Below, one piece after another: positions 45,091-54,884 of a stretch of DNA of 64,000 nt (position 1 is the first letter of the stretch; each line of letters begins with the position of its first letter). The position numbers were made by a program, and so were the translations under genes. The notes beneath the pieces are model-generated. The model saw only the letters and a list, made by a program, of their open reading frames with translations. It did not search any database and was not told where the DNA came from. The DNA is from Hymenobacter wooponensis (GTDB taxonomy: Bacteria; Bacteroidota; Bacteroidia; Cytophagales; Hymenobacteraceae), in contig NZ_SRKZ01000004.1 of the NCBI RefSeq assembly GCF_004745865.1, positions 124,001 to 188,000 on the forward strand, written 5' to 3'.

Positions 45091-48000
45091 TTACAGAGTA
45101 ATATTGATACCCGCGTTATAGGAACGCGTGACGGGCACCACGTTCAGCTCAATGCCGCGGCTGGCATCGTTGCCCCCTACCTCGGGCGAGAAGCCCGTGT
45201 ACTTTGTGAAGGTGAAGGGGTTAAATGCGTTGACGTAGAAGCGCACCCCTCCTACCCCGAACGACTCCGTAATACCTCGCGGAATTGTGTACCCCAACTG
45301 GATGGTGCGGAAACGCACAAAGGCGCCAGACTCAATAAAGTAGCTCGATACCTGGGGAATGTTGTTGGATACGCGCGGCTCGGTGCTGGAGGGGTTGCTT
45401 GGCGTCCAACGGTCTAGGCGAGATGCCTCGAAGTTCTCGTTGGTGAAACGCACGGCTTTTTTGCCGTTATAGATTTTGTTGCCTGATACGCCCTGCACGT
45501 CCACTGCCACATCGAAGCCTTTATAGGCCGCGGAGGTGTTCAGGCCATAGGTCAGGTTAGGAATGGGCGAGCCCAGGCTGACCCGGTCCTGCTGATCTAT
45601 TACCCCATCGTTATTTACGTCGCGGAAGCGCAGGTCACCCAGGGCTTTACCGCCGGGCTGGTTGGGAGCAGCAGCTACTTCATCAGCCGTTTGGAAAATG
45701 CCGGCCACATCGTACCCGTAGAACTCGCCAATGGATGTTCCCACCCCACTCCGGGTTACCACATTGCCGTTGTTCAGGCTTCCACCTACAATGGGCTGCC
45801 CACCGTTGCCCAACGACACAATGTTGTTCTTGAGCGTGGAGAGGTTACCGTTGATGCCGTAGGTGAAGCCATCTTTGTTGCCACCCTGCCAGCCTAGCGT
45901 AAACTCGAAGCCTTTGTTATCAACGGTGCCAATGTTGCGGAACAACGAGCCTACTGCTACTGGCACTTGCGTAACCAGGTCGTTGGTGCGCCGGTCGAAG
46001 TAATCTACTTCAAACGTGAGGCGGTTATCAAGCACGCCTACCTCGAAGCCTACATCGAGTTGATTGATTTTCTCCCAGCGAATTTGCGAAACCGTGGGGT
46101 TGGTTTCGGTTTTGCCAATGTTCAGCGTTTCGCCTGGGCCAAAAATCGCCCCGAGGTTATTACTGATGCGGGCGTAGTACTGGTAGCTCGGCACGTTCAC
46201 GTTACCTACTACCCCGTAGCTGGCGCGCAACTTCAGGTTATCGAATAGGCCTAGATTCTTTATGAAGTCTTCCTCCGAAAGGCGCCATCCTAGGCCTAGC
46301 GCGGGGAAATACCCCCACCGGTCTCCTTCGGAAAAGCGCGAGGAGCCGTCGGCGCGGAAGGTAGCCGTAACGAGGTAACGATCCTTTAGGGCATAGTTGG
46401 CGCGGGCCAGTACCGACTGGAAGGCATACTCGCTGGCCGTGTTGTTGGCTACGTTGCCCTGGGCATTGCCCACGTTCAGGTACCACAGGTTCTCGTCGTA
46501 GCCGGGCACGTCGCTACGCTGGCCAAACAAGGACTCTACTTGGTCGCGCTGGGCCGTATAACCACCCAGCAACGTCAGGCGGTGGTCTTCGCCAAACTGC
46601 GTGTTGTAGGTCATGGTATTTTCCCACAGCCAGGTAGAGTTGGTAGCCGTTTGGCGGCTCAGGCGGCTACGGTCGTTGCGCTGATTCTGCGACACGAAGT
46701 ATACCGGTACGTACACCCGGTTTTCGGTGTAGCCCAGGTCGGTACCAAAGCTAGAGCGGAAGGTCAGATTCTTGAGCAGATCGGCTTCCCCGTAGATATT
46801 TCCCACCAGGCGGCCGCCCTTATTCCGCTCATTGTTGTAGGCCAGCTGCGCAACCGGGTTGGCCACGCTCTGGTTGTTGGAGTAACTGAAGATGCCCGTG
46901 TTGGGGTTGGTCACCAGCTGCGCTGGGTCGGCGTTGTAGGCGTTGCCGAATACCGAGCCTGGGGTAATATTTTCCTTAATGCGGCTCACGGCCAAGTTAG
47001 CGCCCACCCGTACGCGGTCCGTCAGGCGATACTCGTTGTTGATGCGGAAGTTGATGCGCTCAAAATCCTGCCCCTTCACAATGCCTTCCTGCTTATTGTA
47101 GCCCCCGCTAATGCTGTAGCTTGACCGGTCCGAACCGCCGGTAGCACTCAACTGGTAATCCTGGATAAAGCCCTTCTGCAGGATTTCATCAAACCAGTTT
47201 ACACCGCTGCCAAAGTCGTAGCCTGGGTCACGGAAACGAGCAGTGGAATTAGGGGTGGTGTTGAGAATGGCCTCGTTGAGGAGCGTCTGGTACTCCGCGG
47301 CGTTGGCCATCTTAACCTGCTTGGCTATTTCCTGGTAGCCAGCGTAAGCATTCAGCGAGATGCGCGCCTTGCCTGATTTTCCCTTTTTGGTGGTTACAAT
47401 GATGACACCGTTGGCGCCTCGCACCCCATAAATAGCCAGAGAAGAAGCGTCTTTCAGCACTTCAATGGAGGCAATATCGTAGGGGCTCAGGTACTGGATG
47501 TTGTTGGTGAACATGCCATCTACCACAAACAGGGGCTGGTTGGCGGCTTCATTATCGTCGCCGGATGAGCGCACTGAAGTAACCCCACGGATACGGATGC
47601 TGGGCGGAGCGCCAGGGCTCCCCGAGTTGGAAGTGATAGTGACGCCCGCTACTTTCCCTTGCAATGCCTGCTCAGCGTTGGCCACCGGGCGGTTAGCAAT
47701 TTCTTCCGCCTTCACCGAGCCAATAGCGCCTGTTACATCAGCCTTGCGCTGGGTACCATACCCCACTACTACCACCTCATTCAGCTGACTTTCATTGGCC
47801 GCAAACGACACGTCAACCGTTGTACGGCCGCCAATGGGCACTTCTTGAGCCGTGTAGCCCACAAAGGAGAACACAAGTGTGGCGCCTTCCGGAGCGGTTA
47901 GGCTATAGCGGCCATCTGCCCCAGTTTGGGTACCAGTAGTAGTGCCTTTCACCACTACGTTTACGCCTGGTAAGGCATTGCCTTTTTCATCTACTACCCG

Positions 48001-48399
48001 GCCGCTCACGGTAATATCAGCGGTGCTGCTGGTGGCTGGCTTGAGCACGATGCCGTTGGGCAGGGGCTCGTAGGCAATATTCAGAGGATCAAAGAGAGTG
48101 TGCAGCACTTTGCCCAGGGGTTGCCCGTCGGCTTGAATCGAGACCCGCCGCCCCGCGCCAATCATCTGGCGGCTATACTGGAAGCGAATGTTGGTCTGAT
48201 TCTCAATTTTGGTGAGCACCGTGTGCATGGTTTCGTCCTGAGCCTGGAGCGTAATGGGCCGCTCGAGATACTGCTGGGCCGCGGACGACAGCGTGGTAGC
48301 AGTGGCAATGCTACTGCTGAGCAGAGTGATGCACAGCGGTTGTAGCAGTGCAGTCCGCGTCAGCTGATTCGGAAAGGGAAAGTGTAGGGGATTTTTCAT
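45091..48399 (-). CDS. SusC-family transporter with STN signalling domain (SusC2)
   Basis: A 1102-residue outer-membrane transporter. In order: signal sequence, STN domain (about 50-120, ITLQAQDETMHTVLTKIENQ), carboxypeptidase-regulatory-like domain (about 130-205), the NEVVVVGYGTQ box, plug (to about 330, with LAIYGVRGANGVIIVTTKKG), and the barrel ending YNAGINITL. The STN domain normally contacts the FecR-type anti-sigma factor, which lies directly upstream. So glycan capture by SusC2/SusD2 should activate the sigma factor at 49796. I start at ATG 48399 rather than the TTG at 48438. Confidence 0.95.
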   Translation of the reverse strand: MKNPLHFPFPNQLTRTALLQPLCITLLSSSIATATTLSSAAQQYLERPITLQAQDETMHTVLTKIENQTNIRFQYSRQMIGAGRRVSIQADGQPLGKVLHTLFDPLNIAYEPLPNGIVLKPATSSTADITVSGRVVDEKGNALPGVNVVVKGTTTGTQTGADGRYSLTAPEGATLVFSFVGYTAQEVPIGGRTTVDVSFAANESQLNEVVVVGYGTQRKADVTGAIGSVKAEEIANRPVANAEQALQGKVAGVTITSNSGSPGAPPSIRIRGVTSVRSSGDDNEAANQPLFVVDGMFTNNIQYLSPYDIASIEVLKDASSLAIYGVRGANGVIIVTTKKGKSGKARISLNAYAGYQEIAKQVKMANAAEYQTLLNEAILNTTPNSTARFRDPGYDFGSGVNWFDEILQKGFIQDYQLSATGGSDRSSYSISGGYNKQEGIVKGQDFERINFRINNEYRLTDRVRVGANLAVSRIKENITPGSVFGNAYNADPAQLVTNPNTGIFSYSNNQSVANPVAQLAYNNERNKGGRLVGNIYGEADLLKNLTFRSSFGTDLGYTENRVYVPVYFVSQNQRNDRSRLSRQTATNSTWLWENTMTYNTQFGEDHRLTLLGGYTAQRDQVESLFGQRSDVPGYDENLWYLNVGNAQGNVANNTASEYAFQSVLARANYALKDRYLVTATFRADGSSRFSEGDRWGYFPALGLGWRLSEEDFIKNLGLFDNLKLRASYGVVGNVNVPSYQYYARISNNLGAIFGPGETLNIGKTETNPTVSQIRWEKINQLDVGFEVGVLDNRLTFEVDYFDRRTNDLVTQVPVAVGSLFRNIGTVDNKGFEFTLGWQGGNKDGFTYGINGNLSTLKNNIVSLGNGGQPIVGGSLNNGNVVTRSGVGTSIGEFYGYDVAGIFQTADEVAAAPNQPGGKALGDLRFRDVNNDGVIDQQDRVSLGSPIPNLTYGLNTSAAYKGFDVAVDVQGVSGNKIYNGKKAVRFTNENFEASRLDRWTPSNPSSTEPRVSNNIPQVSSYFIESGAFVRFRTIQLGYTIPRGITESFGVGGVRFYVNAFNPFTFTKYTGFSPEVGGNDASRGIELNVVPVTRSYNAGINITL

Positions 48400-48566
48400 G
48401 CGTAAGGTGGGATTGAGTGAAATGCCTGGAGGCAGCAACAGAACCGCGACGGATAGGCAAACCGGCCGCCGCTAGTAGGCCGGGGAGCCTTGCCGGTACC
48501 GCAATGCGGGTTGCAAACAGGTTATCTAGCCATAGGCAAGTGGGCTTGGTGAGAGATGGGCTGCAA

Positions 48567-49595
48567 CTACCGGGGCGCGCAGCCGGCGCTCCGGAACAGA
48601 ATGTGGGTGTCTTGTTTTTCGTAGGAAGCGCCCAGGGCTTTGCAGAGCACGTCTAGCTTGGCGAAAAGGGACGCGTCTTGCAGGTTCAGGGTCACGTTGC
48701 AAGAAGCCAGGGCCGCGGCATCGTACTCGATGTTCACGCCATAGGCCTTTTGCAGGGCGGCTAGCACCTCCGGCACGGGTCGGTCGTCGAAGGCAAACGA
48801 CTGTGTAGCTAGCTGCACTGGCTGGGCTACCAACTCGCGCTGCAACTTGTGGCGCACCGGCGAATACACGGCTTGCTGATTGGGCAGCACCACAACTCCC
48901 GTTGGCAGTTCTGCAACTGATGCTGATGCCTCCGCCAATGGGTTTACCCGTACCCGACCGGTTCGCACCTTCACCACTGCTGGCGCGGAGCCTTCGGGGG
49001 CCCGTACTAAGAAGCTGGTTCCCAGCACTGTGGTCACCACCTTATTGGTGTACACCCGGAACGGATGGGCTTTATCGGGCTGGATGTCGAAGAAGGCCTC
49101 CCCTTTCAAATACACCGTGCGGTGAGTAGCTGCAAATTGCCGTGGGTACTTCAGCTGGCCCTGTGGCGACACCCGGACGGTACTCCCATCGGTAAGGCGA
49201 ATGGTTTGAGGCTGAGCCGTGGTGTTCACGAACAGCTGCCACTCAGCGGCTTGCCGGGTTACAGAGGCCGTGGGAGCTGGGGCTGGCTGAGTTAGCCAGT
49301 GCTGAGCCCCTATGCCTAGGCCTAGGGCCACCACGGCCGCGGCGGCCCACCGAACGCCACCGGCATACCAGGGCCGCGCGGCCGGCGGACTCAAATCCTC
49401 GGCGTCGAGAGTTTGGGATTCAATCTGCTCCCAGAGCTTGGTTCGTAGTTGTTCGCGCTCCGCTGGAGTTAGCGTGAGCGGAGGCTGCTGGTGGCCTAGC
49501 AGGCTATACCATTGTTCAACCACCCGCACTTCTTCGGGCGTACACTCGCCTTGCTGATAGCGCTGCAAGAGATAGAGTAAGTCAGTTTGCTTCAT
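48567..49595 (-). CDS. FecR-family anti-sigma factor
   Basis: A 342-residue single-pass membrane protein. A short cytoplasmic N-terminal region (LLQRYQQGECTPEEVRVVEQ) leads to a membrane helix around 85-105 (WAAAAVVALGLGIGAQHWL). The periplasmic FecR beta domain is next (RLTDGSTVRVSPQGQLKYP, FLVRAPEG), then a DUF4974 tail (FDDRPVPEVLAALQKAYGVN). It should hold the ECF sigma factor until the SusC2 STN domain signals. It lies between the sigma and SusC2 genes, 200 bases after sigma. Confidence 0.95.
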   Translation of the reverse strand: MKQTDLLYLLQRYQQGECTPEEVRVVEQWYSLLGHQQPPLTLTPAEREQLRTKLWEQIESQTLDAEDLSPPAARPWYAGGVRWAAAAVVALGLGIGAQHWLTQPAPAPTASVTRQAAEWQLFVNTTAQPQTIRLTDGSTVRVSPQGQLKYPRQFAATHRTVYLKGEAFFDIQPDKAHPFRVYTNKVVTTVLGTSFLVRAPEGSAPAVVKVRTGRVRVNPLAEASASVAELPTGVVVLPNQQAVYSPVRHKLQRELVAQPVQLATQSFAFDDRPVPEVLAALQKAYGVNIEYDAAALASCNVTLNLQDASLFAKLDVLCKALGASYEKQDTHILFRSAGCAPR

Positions 49596-49795
49596 AGCTT
49601 TTCAGCAGAATACAGGCGGCGGGCTATTGATACAGACGACTAACTCGGCTGCATCCCTAGCCCACCATTAAAAATTTTATCAAAAAGATGCTGTACCGCA
49701 TGGGTCTAGGGCCCATAATGCGCCGCAGGTCAGAAAAACGAACCTAGCAAACACTCACATTAAGGCAGTGGCTCAGCGGCATTAGGCGGGCAGCC

Positions 49796-50404
49796 CTACC
49801 ACCAATACAGCAGCAGCAAGGCCAGAAAATCACGCAGGCTTACCCGCAGCACTTTCAGAGCCCGGGTAAGGTGATACTCCACGGTTTTGCGCGAGATATT
49901 GAGGCGCACGGCTATTTCAGGCACCGATTGGTGCTCTAGCCGGCTCAGGCGAAACACTTCACGCGTGTGCTCCGGCAGCTGCATTAGGCTGTCTAAAAGA
50001 GCCAAGGAAAGGTCATCGGCAGCTACGGTTTCCTCGGTGCTATGGTCTTCTGGGACTATTTGCAGGCGACTGCGCTCCAGGTAGGTTGCCTGCGTGAGCC
50101 GGGCCTTCAGCACATCAATCACGCGGTATTTCACCGCGGTTAGTAAATACGGATGCAAGGTTTGGATGCTGTGGGTGTGCCGCTTCAGCCACAACGCCGC
50201 AAACAGATCTTGCACCACTTCTTCGGCGGCTTCCCGCGAGTTCAGCTTGCGGTAGGCCACTCCCAACAGCTGCTCCCAGTACCGCTCGTAGATCTCCGCA
50301 AAAGCCAGTTTATCATCCGCTTGCAGTGCCCGCACTAGTGCCTCGTCGGTCCAGGCGGCGTACAGCTGGTGGTGCTTGGGTGAAGATGGGCGGAAGGCGG
50401 ACAT
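49796..50404 (-). CDS. ECF RNA polymerase sigma-70 factor
   Basis: A 202-residue extracytoplasmic-function sigma factor. Region 2 is at about 35-100 (FAEIYERYWEQLLGVAYRKL, EEVVQDLFAALWLKR) and region 4 at about 140-195 (LPEHTREVFRLSRLEHQSVP, EIAVRLNISRKTVEYHLTRA). It is typical of the Bacteroidota sigma/FecR/SusC trios. The hydrophobic C-terminus LRDFLALLLLYWW is unusual and might contact the membrane or FecR. It probably drives SusC2-SusD2. It diverges from the PTP-like gene. Confidence 0.95.
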   Translation of the reverse strand: MSAFRPSSPKHHQLYAAWTDEALVRALQADDKLAFAEIYERYWEQLLGVAYRKLNSREAAEEVVQDLFAALWLKRHTHSIQTLHPYLLTAVKYRVIDVLKARLTQATYLERSRLQIVPEDHSTEETVAADDLSLALLDSLMQLPEHTREVFRLSRLEHQSVPEIAVRLNISRKTVEYHLTRALKVLRVSLRDFLALLLLYWW

Positions 50405-50581
50405 GGGCGTGCGGAAAGACTAACTTATCAATCTTCTCAGCAACCTCCAATTAGATCCTGCTTTAAGCCTGCTACCGCAGTCCTTTTAAATGGTGCAGAT
50501 GCTACGTTGAGGTTGAGCAGGCACACGCACATAAAAGGGCTGTGCCGCCTGTTCGCGCTAACTTGCGGTCCTTTATCATTT

Positions 50582-50947
50582 ATGCTGTACTCCTTGCCTG
50601 AATCTTCAGCCCCCGCTAAGCTATTATTCATCTGCAGCCAAAACCGCTGGCGCAGCCTTACCGCCGAGCGGCTCTTTGATAATCACCCTGCGTATGAGGC
50701 CCGCTCGGCGGGCACCGAGCCAGGTGCCCGCGTGCGAGTTACGGCCGGGCACCTGGGCTGGGCCGACGTAGTGCTGGTAATGGAGCGCAAACACACTGAC
50801 CTTCTGCGCCAAAAGTTTGGTGATGCGTTGGAAGGCAAGCGCATCATTAATCTGCGCATTCCCGACAAATTTCAGTTCATGGATCACATCCTGCAGGACC
50901 TACTCCGGGAGCGAGTGCGCGAGCATTTAGGGGCCGATGTGCTGTAG
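50582..50947 (+). CDS. Low-molecular-weight protein tyrosine phosphatase-like protein
   Basis: A 121-residue soluble protein. The P-loop is Cys18-SQNRWR-Ser25, which fits C-x5-R-S but differs from the CxxGNxxRS of true low-molecular-weight phosphatases. It belongs with the short predicted PTPs of COG4551. VLVMERKHTDLLRQKF and IINLRIPDKFQFMD follow, the latter replacing the usual DPxxY acid loop. The cysteine and arginine needed for catalysis are present. ATG 50582 gives the right length; the frame is open from 50507. The substrate is unknown. Confidence 0.85.
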   Translation: MLYSLPESSAPAKLLFICSQNRWRSLTAERLFDNHPAYEARSAGTEPGARVRVTAGHLGWADVVLVMERKHTDLLRQKFGDALEGKRIINLRIPDKFQFMDHILQDLLRERVREHLGADVL

Positions 50948-51005
50948 CTGGCTTGGTGGCGCTACTTGCGTACAACCTCTAGGCCTGGGGCCCGTTTAGC
51001 GGCTC

Positions 51006-51947
<942 letters not shown>

Positions 51948-51965
51948 GCCACTCACTTTATCGGA

Positions 51966-52028
51966 GTTACACAACAGCCATGAAGCCCGCCCATATAGCA
52001 AGAGCGGGCTTCATGGCTGTTGTGTAAC
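51966..52028. terminator. 25-bp perfect hairpin, bidirectional terminator
   Basis: 51966-51990 pairs perfectly with 52004-52028, loop of 13, between convergent genes. The right arm touches the stop codon of the desaturase gene. There is little T-run, so strength on each strand is uncertain. Confidence 0.75.
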
Positions 52029-52825
52029 TACATGTTTGCGGTTTCCCGGCGGGCCCCAGCTACCTTCTCGAACCGCTCTTGATATTTTGAGTGGTTGGTG
52101 CCCATGAGCCGGTCCCACCAGTTGAAGTAGAGCCCGTAATTGCCCTTCACGAACTGGTGGTGCATGTTGTGGTGGGTGCTGGTGTTGTGCAGCCGGCCAA
52201 AGCGCGTGCGCAGAAACTTGGCTGGGTATGGCTCATAGCCAAGGTGGCCTAGCACGTTCATGCCCATCATATACGTCAGGAAGGCTACGATGGCAATGGG
52301 GTGCAATGGCACCAGAAATACCAGCAGCGGGAAAATACCTGCTTCTACCACGGCTTCCAGCGGATGAAAAGCGAAAGCCGCCCACGGCGAAGGATTGGTG
52401 GACAGGTGGTGTACCCGGTGCACGCGCTGGTACACGCCGGGCAGGTGCATGAACCGGTGGGTCCAGTAGAAATAGGTATCGTGGGCCAGAATGGCGAGTA
52501 AGGTGCTCCCAATCAGGTACACCCACCCGTACTGGCCTACGCTGGTGTAAATGCGGGTAAAGCCGGCTTGCCTGGCTGCGAAAATGCATACGCCCACTGC
52601 CGCAAAAATCAGGCAGGTAAGGATGGAATATCGTATTTCGGTGTGAATGTGCTTGGAATCGGGGAAGCGCGGCTGTATGCGGCGGTGCTGCCAGCGGGCC
52701 TTTTTCCAGCGCCAGAAAACCCAGTAGGCCACTCCCGCGAACAGTCCGTAGCGCAGGAGCATCATGAGTAAGTCGGCGGCATAGACTAGGCCAGCCTGCG
52801 TGGGAGTAATAAGTGCGGCTTGCAT
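52028..52825 (-). CDS. Sterol desaturase/fatty acid hydroxylase family protein
   Basis: A 265-residue integral membrane di-iron enzyme. The His clusters are complete: H123-RFM-H127, H136-RV-HH140, and H213-NTST-HH219 with HH223. There are about four membrane helices. Family members add hydroxyl or double bonds to sterols, carotenoids or sphingolipid chains. In Bacteroidota a role in carotenoid or sphingolipid/fatty acid hydroxylation is common, which I only infer. A TAGTTTCG box five bases before the ATG suggests a leaderless mRNA. Confidence 0.92.
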   Translation of the reverse strand: MQAALITPTQAGLVYAADLLMMLLRYGLFAGVAYWVFWRWKKARWQHRRIQPRFPDSKHIHTEIRYSILTCLIFAAVGVCIFAARQAGFTRIYTSVGQYGWVYLIGSTLLAILAHDTYFYWTHRFMHLPGVYQRVHRVHHLSTNPSPWAAFAFHPLEAVVEAGIFPLLVFLVPLHPIAIVAFLTYMMGMNVLGHLGYEPYPAKFLRTRFGRLHNTSTHHNMHHQFVKGNYGLYFNWWDRLMGTNHSKYQERFEKVAGARRETANM

Positions 52826-52830
52826 ACCGG

Positions 52831-52838
52831 CGAAACTA
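52831..52838 (-). promoter_or_regulatory. -7-like box TAGTTTCG
   Basis: On the minus strand TAGTTTCG is one base from TAnnTTTG and ends five bases before the start codon at 52825, so transcription would begin about at the ATG. There is no clear -33 element. Confidence 0.35.
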
Positions 52839-52882
52839 CAACGGCTGCCGGTTAGTTCGGCCCGTGAAACCCACCGGATATG

Positions 52883-52890
52883 TACCTTCG
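52883..52890 (+). promoter_or_regulatory. -7-like box TACCTTCG
   Basis: One base off TAnnTTTG, 38 bases before the M2 peptidase ATG; the same variant as at 20286. Confidence 0.45.
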
Positions 52891-52928
52891 CAGTTGGTAC
52901 TCTCCCAAGCCTTACCTAATCCGTTTCC

Positions 52929-54779
52929 ATGAAGAAATACTTCCTTCCCACCCTCACAGCCGCCGTGCTGACGGCCTGTGCCCCCACCGCCAAAACGCCC
53001 ACCACCACTCCTACAGCTACCACTACTGCACCAGCTGCCCAACCCGCTGCCCCTGACTGGCAGGAGCAAGCAGAGACTTTCCTGAAGGAGTACTCCACAG
53101 AATATCAGCGCCTCTATGCTCAGTCGAGCGAGGCAGAATGGCGCTCCAACACGCACATTGTGGCCGGTGACACGGCCAACTCGGGAGCTACAGCCCGGGC
53201 CAATGAGCGTATGGCAGCCTTCACGGGCTCTGCCGCAAATATTCAGCGCCTGCGTGAGCTGCTAGAGCACAAGCAAGACCTGACGGAGCTGCAGGTAAAA
53301 CAGCTCCAAACGGCTCTTTACAACGCCGCCAACTCGCCTCAGACCATTGCGGAGGTGGTAAAGCGCCGCATCAAAGCCGAAACCCAGCAAACCGAAAAGC
53401 TCTACGGCTTCGACTACAAGTACCAAGGCAAATCCGTCACTACCAACGACCTTGATGAACTGCTGCGCAAGGAGAAGAACCCAGCCAAGCGCCAGCAGAT
53501 TTGGGAGGCCAGCAAGGCCATCGGGCCCACGCTGAAGGAAGGCCTGCTGAACCTGCGCGACCTACGCAACCAGACCGTGCAGGCCCTCGGCTATCCTGAT
53601 TACTTCTCCTACCAAGCCTCCGACTACGGCATGAGCCGGGAGGAGATGATGACGCTGGTGCGGAAGATCAACGAAGAGCTACGCCCGCTCTACCGCGAAC
53701 TGCATACCTATGCCCGCTATGAGCTGGCCAAGAAATACAACGTGAAGCAGGTGCCTGACTACCTGCCTGCTTCCTGGCTACCCAACCGCTGGGGCCAAGA
53801 CTGGAGCGCCATGGTAGATGTAAAAGGCCTTAACCTCGACCCGGTACTGGCTAAAAAAGGCGCTGAGTGGCAGGTGAAGCAGGCGGAGCGTTTCTACCAG
53901 AGCCTAGGCTTCCCGGCGCTGCCAGCCTCCTTCTATGAGAAAAGCAGCCTCTACCCCTTGCCCAAAGGCGCCACCTACAAGAAGAACAACCACGCCTCCG
54001 CTTGGCACATGGATCTGAACCAGGACGTGCGCAGCCTCATGAGCGTGGAAGGCAACACCGAGTGGTACGAAACCACCCACCACGAGCTAGGCCACATCTA
54101 CTACTACCTCACCTATGCCAACTCCGAGGTGCCGGTGCTCCTGCGCCAGGGTGCCAACCGCGGCTACCATGAAGCCATGGGCTCCCTGATGGGACTAGCC
54201 GCTACGCAAAAGCCCTTCCTGGCAGGTCTAGGCCTAGTAGACCCCAAGTCGCAAACCGACCAGACGCAAACCCTGCTGAAGGAAGCGCTGAACTACGCCG
54301 TATTCATTCCGTTTGCCTCGGGCGTGATGAGCGAGTGGGAAAACAGCTTCTACGCTGATAAGCTGCCCGCCGACCAGCTCAACGCCCGCTGGTGGGCGCT
54401 GGCCAAGCAGTACCAAGGCATCGTGCCTCCTACCACACGCGGTGAGCAGTACCTCGACCCCGCTACCAAAACCCACATCAATGACGATCCGGCCCAGTAT
54501 TATGACTATGCCCTCTCATACGTCATCCTGTTCCAGCTCCACGACCATATTGCCAAGAAAATCTTGAAGCAGGACCCGCACGCTACCAATTACTACGGCA
54601 GCAAAGAAGTAGGCCAGTTCCTGGCCGACATCATGCGCCCCGGTGCCAGCAAAGATTGGCGCACGGTTCTCAAGGAGAAAACCGGCGAAGATCTATCGGC
54701 TCGTGCCATGGTCGAGTACTTTGAGCCCCTGATGGCCTACCTGAAGCAGCAGAACAAAGGCCGCAAGTACACTATGTAA
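52929..54779 (+). CDS. M2-family (ACE-like) zinc dipeptidyl carboxypeptidase lipoprotein
   Basis: A 616-residue lipoprotein (lipobox AVLTAC, Cys17) followed by a Pro/Thr/Ala-rich linker. The mature part is an all-helical M2 peptidase. The zinc motif H385-E-L-G-H389 lies in ETTHHELGHIYYYLT, with a downstream Glu in NRGYHEAMGSLM as third ligand. FIPFASGVMSEWE and QYYDYALSYVILFQLHDHI are the usual substrate-side segments. ACE-like enzymes remove C-terminal dipeptides. It probably acts in the periplasm or at the cell surface in peptide nutrition. Confidence 0.93.
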   Translation: MKKYFLPTLTAAVLTACAPTAKTPTTTPTATTTAPAAQPAAPDWQEQAETFLKEYSTEYQRLYAQSSEAEWRSNTHIVAGDTANSGATARANERMAAFTGSAANIQRLRELLEHKQDLTELQVKQLQTALYNAANSPQTIAEVVKRRIKAETQQTEKLYGFDYKYQGKSVTTNDLDELLRKEKNPAKRQQIWEASKAIGPTLKEGLLNLRDLRNQTVQALGYPDYFSYQASDYGMSREEMMTLVRKINEELRPLYRELHTYARYELAKKYNVKQVPDYLPASWLPNRWGQDWSAMVDVKGLNLDPVLAKKGAEWQVKQAERFYQSLGFPALPASFYEKSSLYPLPKGATYKKNNHASAWHMDLNQDVRSLMSVEGNTEWYETTHHELGHIYYYLTYANSEVPVLLRQGANRGYHEAMGSLMGLAATQKPFLAGLGLVDPKSQTDQTQTLLKEALNYAVFIPFASGVMSEWENSFYADKLPADQLNARWWALAKQYQGIVPPTTRGEQYLDPATKTHINDDPAQYYDYALSYVILFQLHDHIAKKILKQDPHATNYYGSKEVGQFLADIMRPGASKDWRTVLKEKTGEDLSARAMVEYFEPLMAYLKQQNKGRKYTM

Positions 54780-54827
54780 ATCTGCTTGTTTGCTAGGCCA
54801 GAAAGTAAGTATCCAGGCTGTTTTCTT

Positions 54828-54875
54828 AAGTATAGAAAAAGCCCGTCCAATTTTGGACGGGCTTTTTCTATACTT
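54828..54875. terminator. Bidirectional terminator, 23-base arms
   Basis: AAGTATAGAAAAAGCCCGTC begins the left arm (54828-54850), which pairs perfectly with 54853-54875. The A-run and T-run inside the arms make it active on both strands between convergent genes. Confidence 0.88.
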
Positions 54876-54884
54876 GGTCTATGG

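Noticed and set aside
46540..47124. 194-codon antisense ORF inside SusC2
   Set aside because: Composition shadow of the SusC2 frame with no recognisable domain or promoter.
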